Source of the DNA: an uncultured bacterium
Lineage (GTDB): Bacteria > Planctomycetota > Phycisphaerae > Phycisphaerales > SM1A02
Direction of reading: 5' to 3'
NCBI GenBank assembly: GCA_903867275.1
Contig: CAIPQY010000344.1
Location: 1-6,572 of the forward strand
DNA length: 6,572 nt
Shown here piece by piece: positions 6,194 through 6,572 of the stretch (position 1 is the first letter of the stretch; each line of letters begins with the position of its first letter). The translations under genes and the position numbers were made by a program. The notes under the pieces were generated by a model that was given only the letters and a program-made list of their open reading frames with translations, was not told the origin of the DNA and did no database searches.

Positions 6194-6572
6194 TCAGGCT
6201 GCGCGGCGACGGCGGGCCATGCCAGCCACGCCGATCAGGGCCAGTGCGCCAGGAGCCGGCACGAAGCCGATCGTGGCGGGCGTAGCGCCCAGCCATGCGG
6301 GGTTGGTGAAGTCCCACGCGAAAGTGAACACTTCGTCGCCAGCCAGGCTCGGGGGAGCCGGCGGCATGTTGAACTTCATCACCAGCGAGTCGGCTGCAGG
6401 GAACTCGGTCGGCGACAGGAATCCCGCGAACGAGCAGTTTCCGTAGGGGTTGTAGGTGGTGTCGTACGCGGCAACGCCGGAGTCCTGCAGCGAAGCCTGC
6501 AGCTGCTGCAGCTGGCTGGTGGCCGACGCCGGGAAATTGAAGCTCATCACGAAGTACAGCTCGCGGCGACCC
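6194..6572 (-). CDS. Second exosortase-tail secreted protein, C-terminal part (5' end outside window)
   Basis: The frame is open from the right window edge to TGA 6194-6196, giving 125 visible residues, and it enters without a start codon. An in-frame ATG at 6547 is internal: the residues before it (E-L-Y-F-V) continue naturally as a beta strand. The tail has V-P-A-P-G, a short Ala/Leu/Gly/Val helix and R-R-R-R, then two Ala, again an exosortase-type sorting signal. The ectodomain part shows a Gln/Leu-rich helix (Q-L-Q-Q-L-Q) and a Pro-rich stretch (M-P-P-A-P-P), and does not resemble the ectodomain of the neighbouring gene. I do not recognise a function. It lies in tandem with, and upstream of, the first exosortase-tail gene, but its own terminator makes separate transcription likely. 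Confidence 0.86.
   Translation of the reverse strand, partial: GRRELYFVMSFNFPASATSQLQQLQASLQDSGVAAYDTTYNPYGNCSFAGFLSPTEFPAADSLVMKFNMPPAPPSLAGDEVFTFAWDFTNPAWLGATPATIGFVPAPGALALIGVAGMARRRRAA

Overview
The window is visibly GC-rich. It carries one partial gene on the + strand and six genes on the - strand. Two adjacent - strand genes end in exosortase-type (PEP-CTERM-like) tails of the form P-A-P-G, a short hydrophobic helix, then an Arg run. Such tails with a PAPG start are frequent in Planctomycetota, especially Phycisphaerae-like lineages. I therefore infer a planctomycete chromosome, but nothing here (no rRNA, no marker gene) proves it. I see no mobile element, CRISPR array or tRNA.

Layout from left to right. 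Positions 1-588 (+) hold the C-terminal part of an MFS sugar porter. It converges on a three-gene - strand cluster. Read in the direction of transcription, the cluster is phosphoenolpyruvate synthase (ppsA, 4703-2220), an LdhA-type D-lactate dehydrogenase (2220-1192), and a small lipoprotein resembling chagasin/I42 cysteine-peptidase inhibitors (1195-623). The stop and start codons overlap at both junctions (TGATG and ATGA), so this is almost certainly one translationally coupled operon. Upstream of ppsA, and separated from it by a GC-rich hairpin, is a short single-domain STAS protein (5202-4840).

Further right are two exosortase-tail secreted proteins (5922-5317, and a second one cut by the window end at 6572). 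Each is followed by a clear intrinsic terminator on the - strand. The 271-base gap between them contains a plausible sigma-70-type promoter (6062-6090), a pair of AAAGGTG repeats just upstream of its -35 box, and a cluster of nine GAAC-core repeats, mostly GGGAAC, that would lie in the transcribed leader.

Functionally, D-lactate dehydrogenase interconverts D-lactate and pyruvate, while PEP synthase turns pyruvate into PEP for gluconeogenesis. Their coupling suggests control at the pyruvate node, possibly growth on lactate, or a choice between lactate formation and PEP regeneration. The peptidase-inhibitor-like lipoprotein has no obvious metabolic link to them. Most of the window is ordinary. 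The points worth a second look are the ppsA-ldhA-inhibitor operon, the repeat-rich leader of the first exosortase-tail gene, and the near-identical DNA encoding the two sorting tails.
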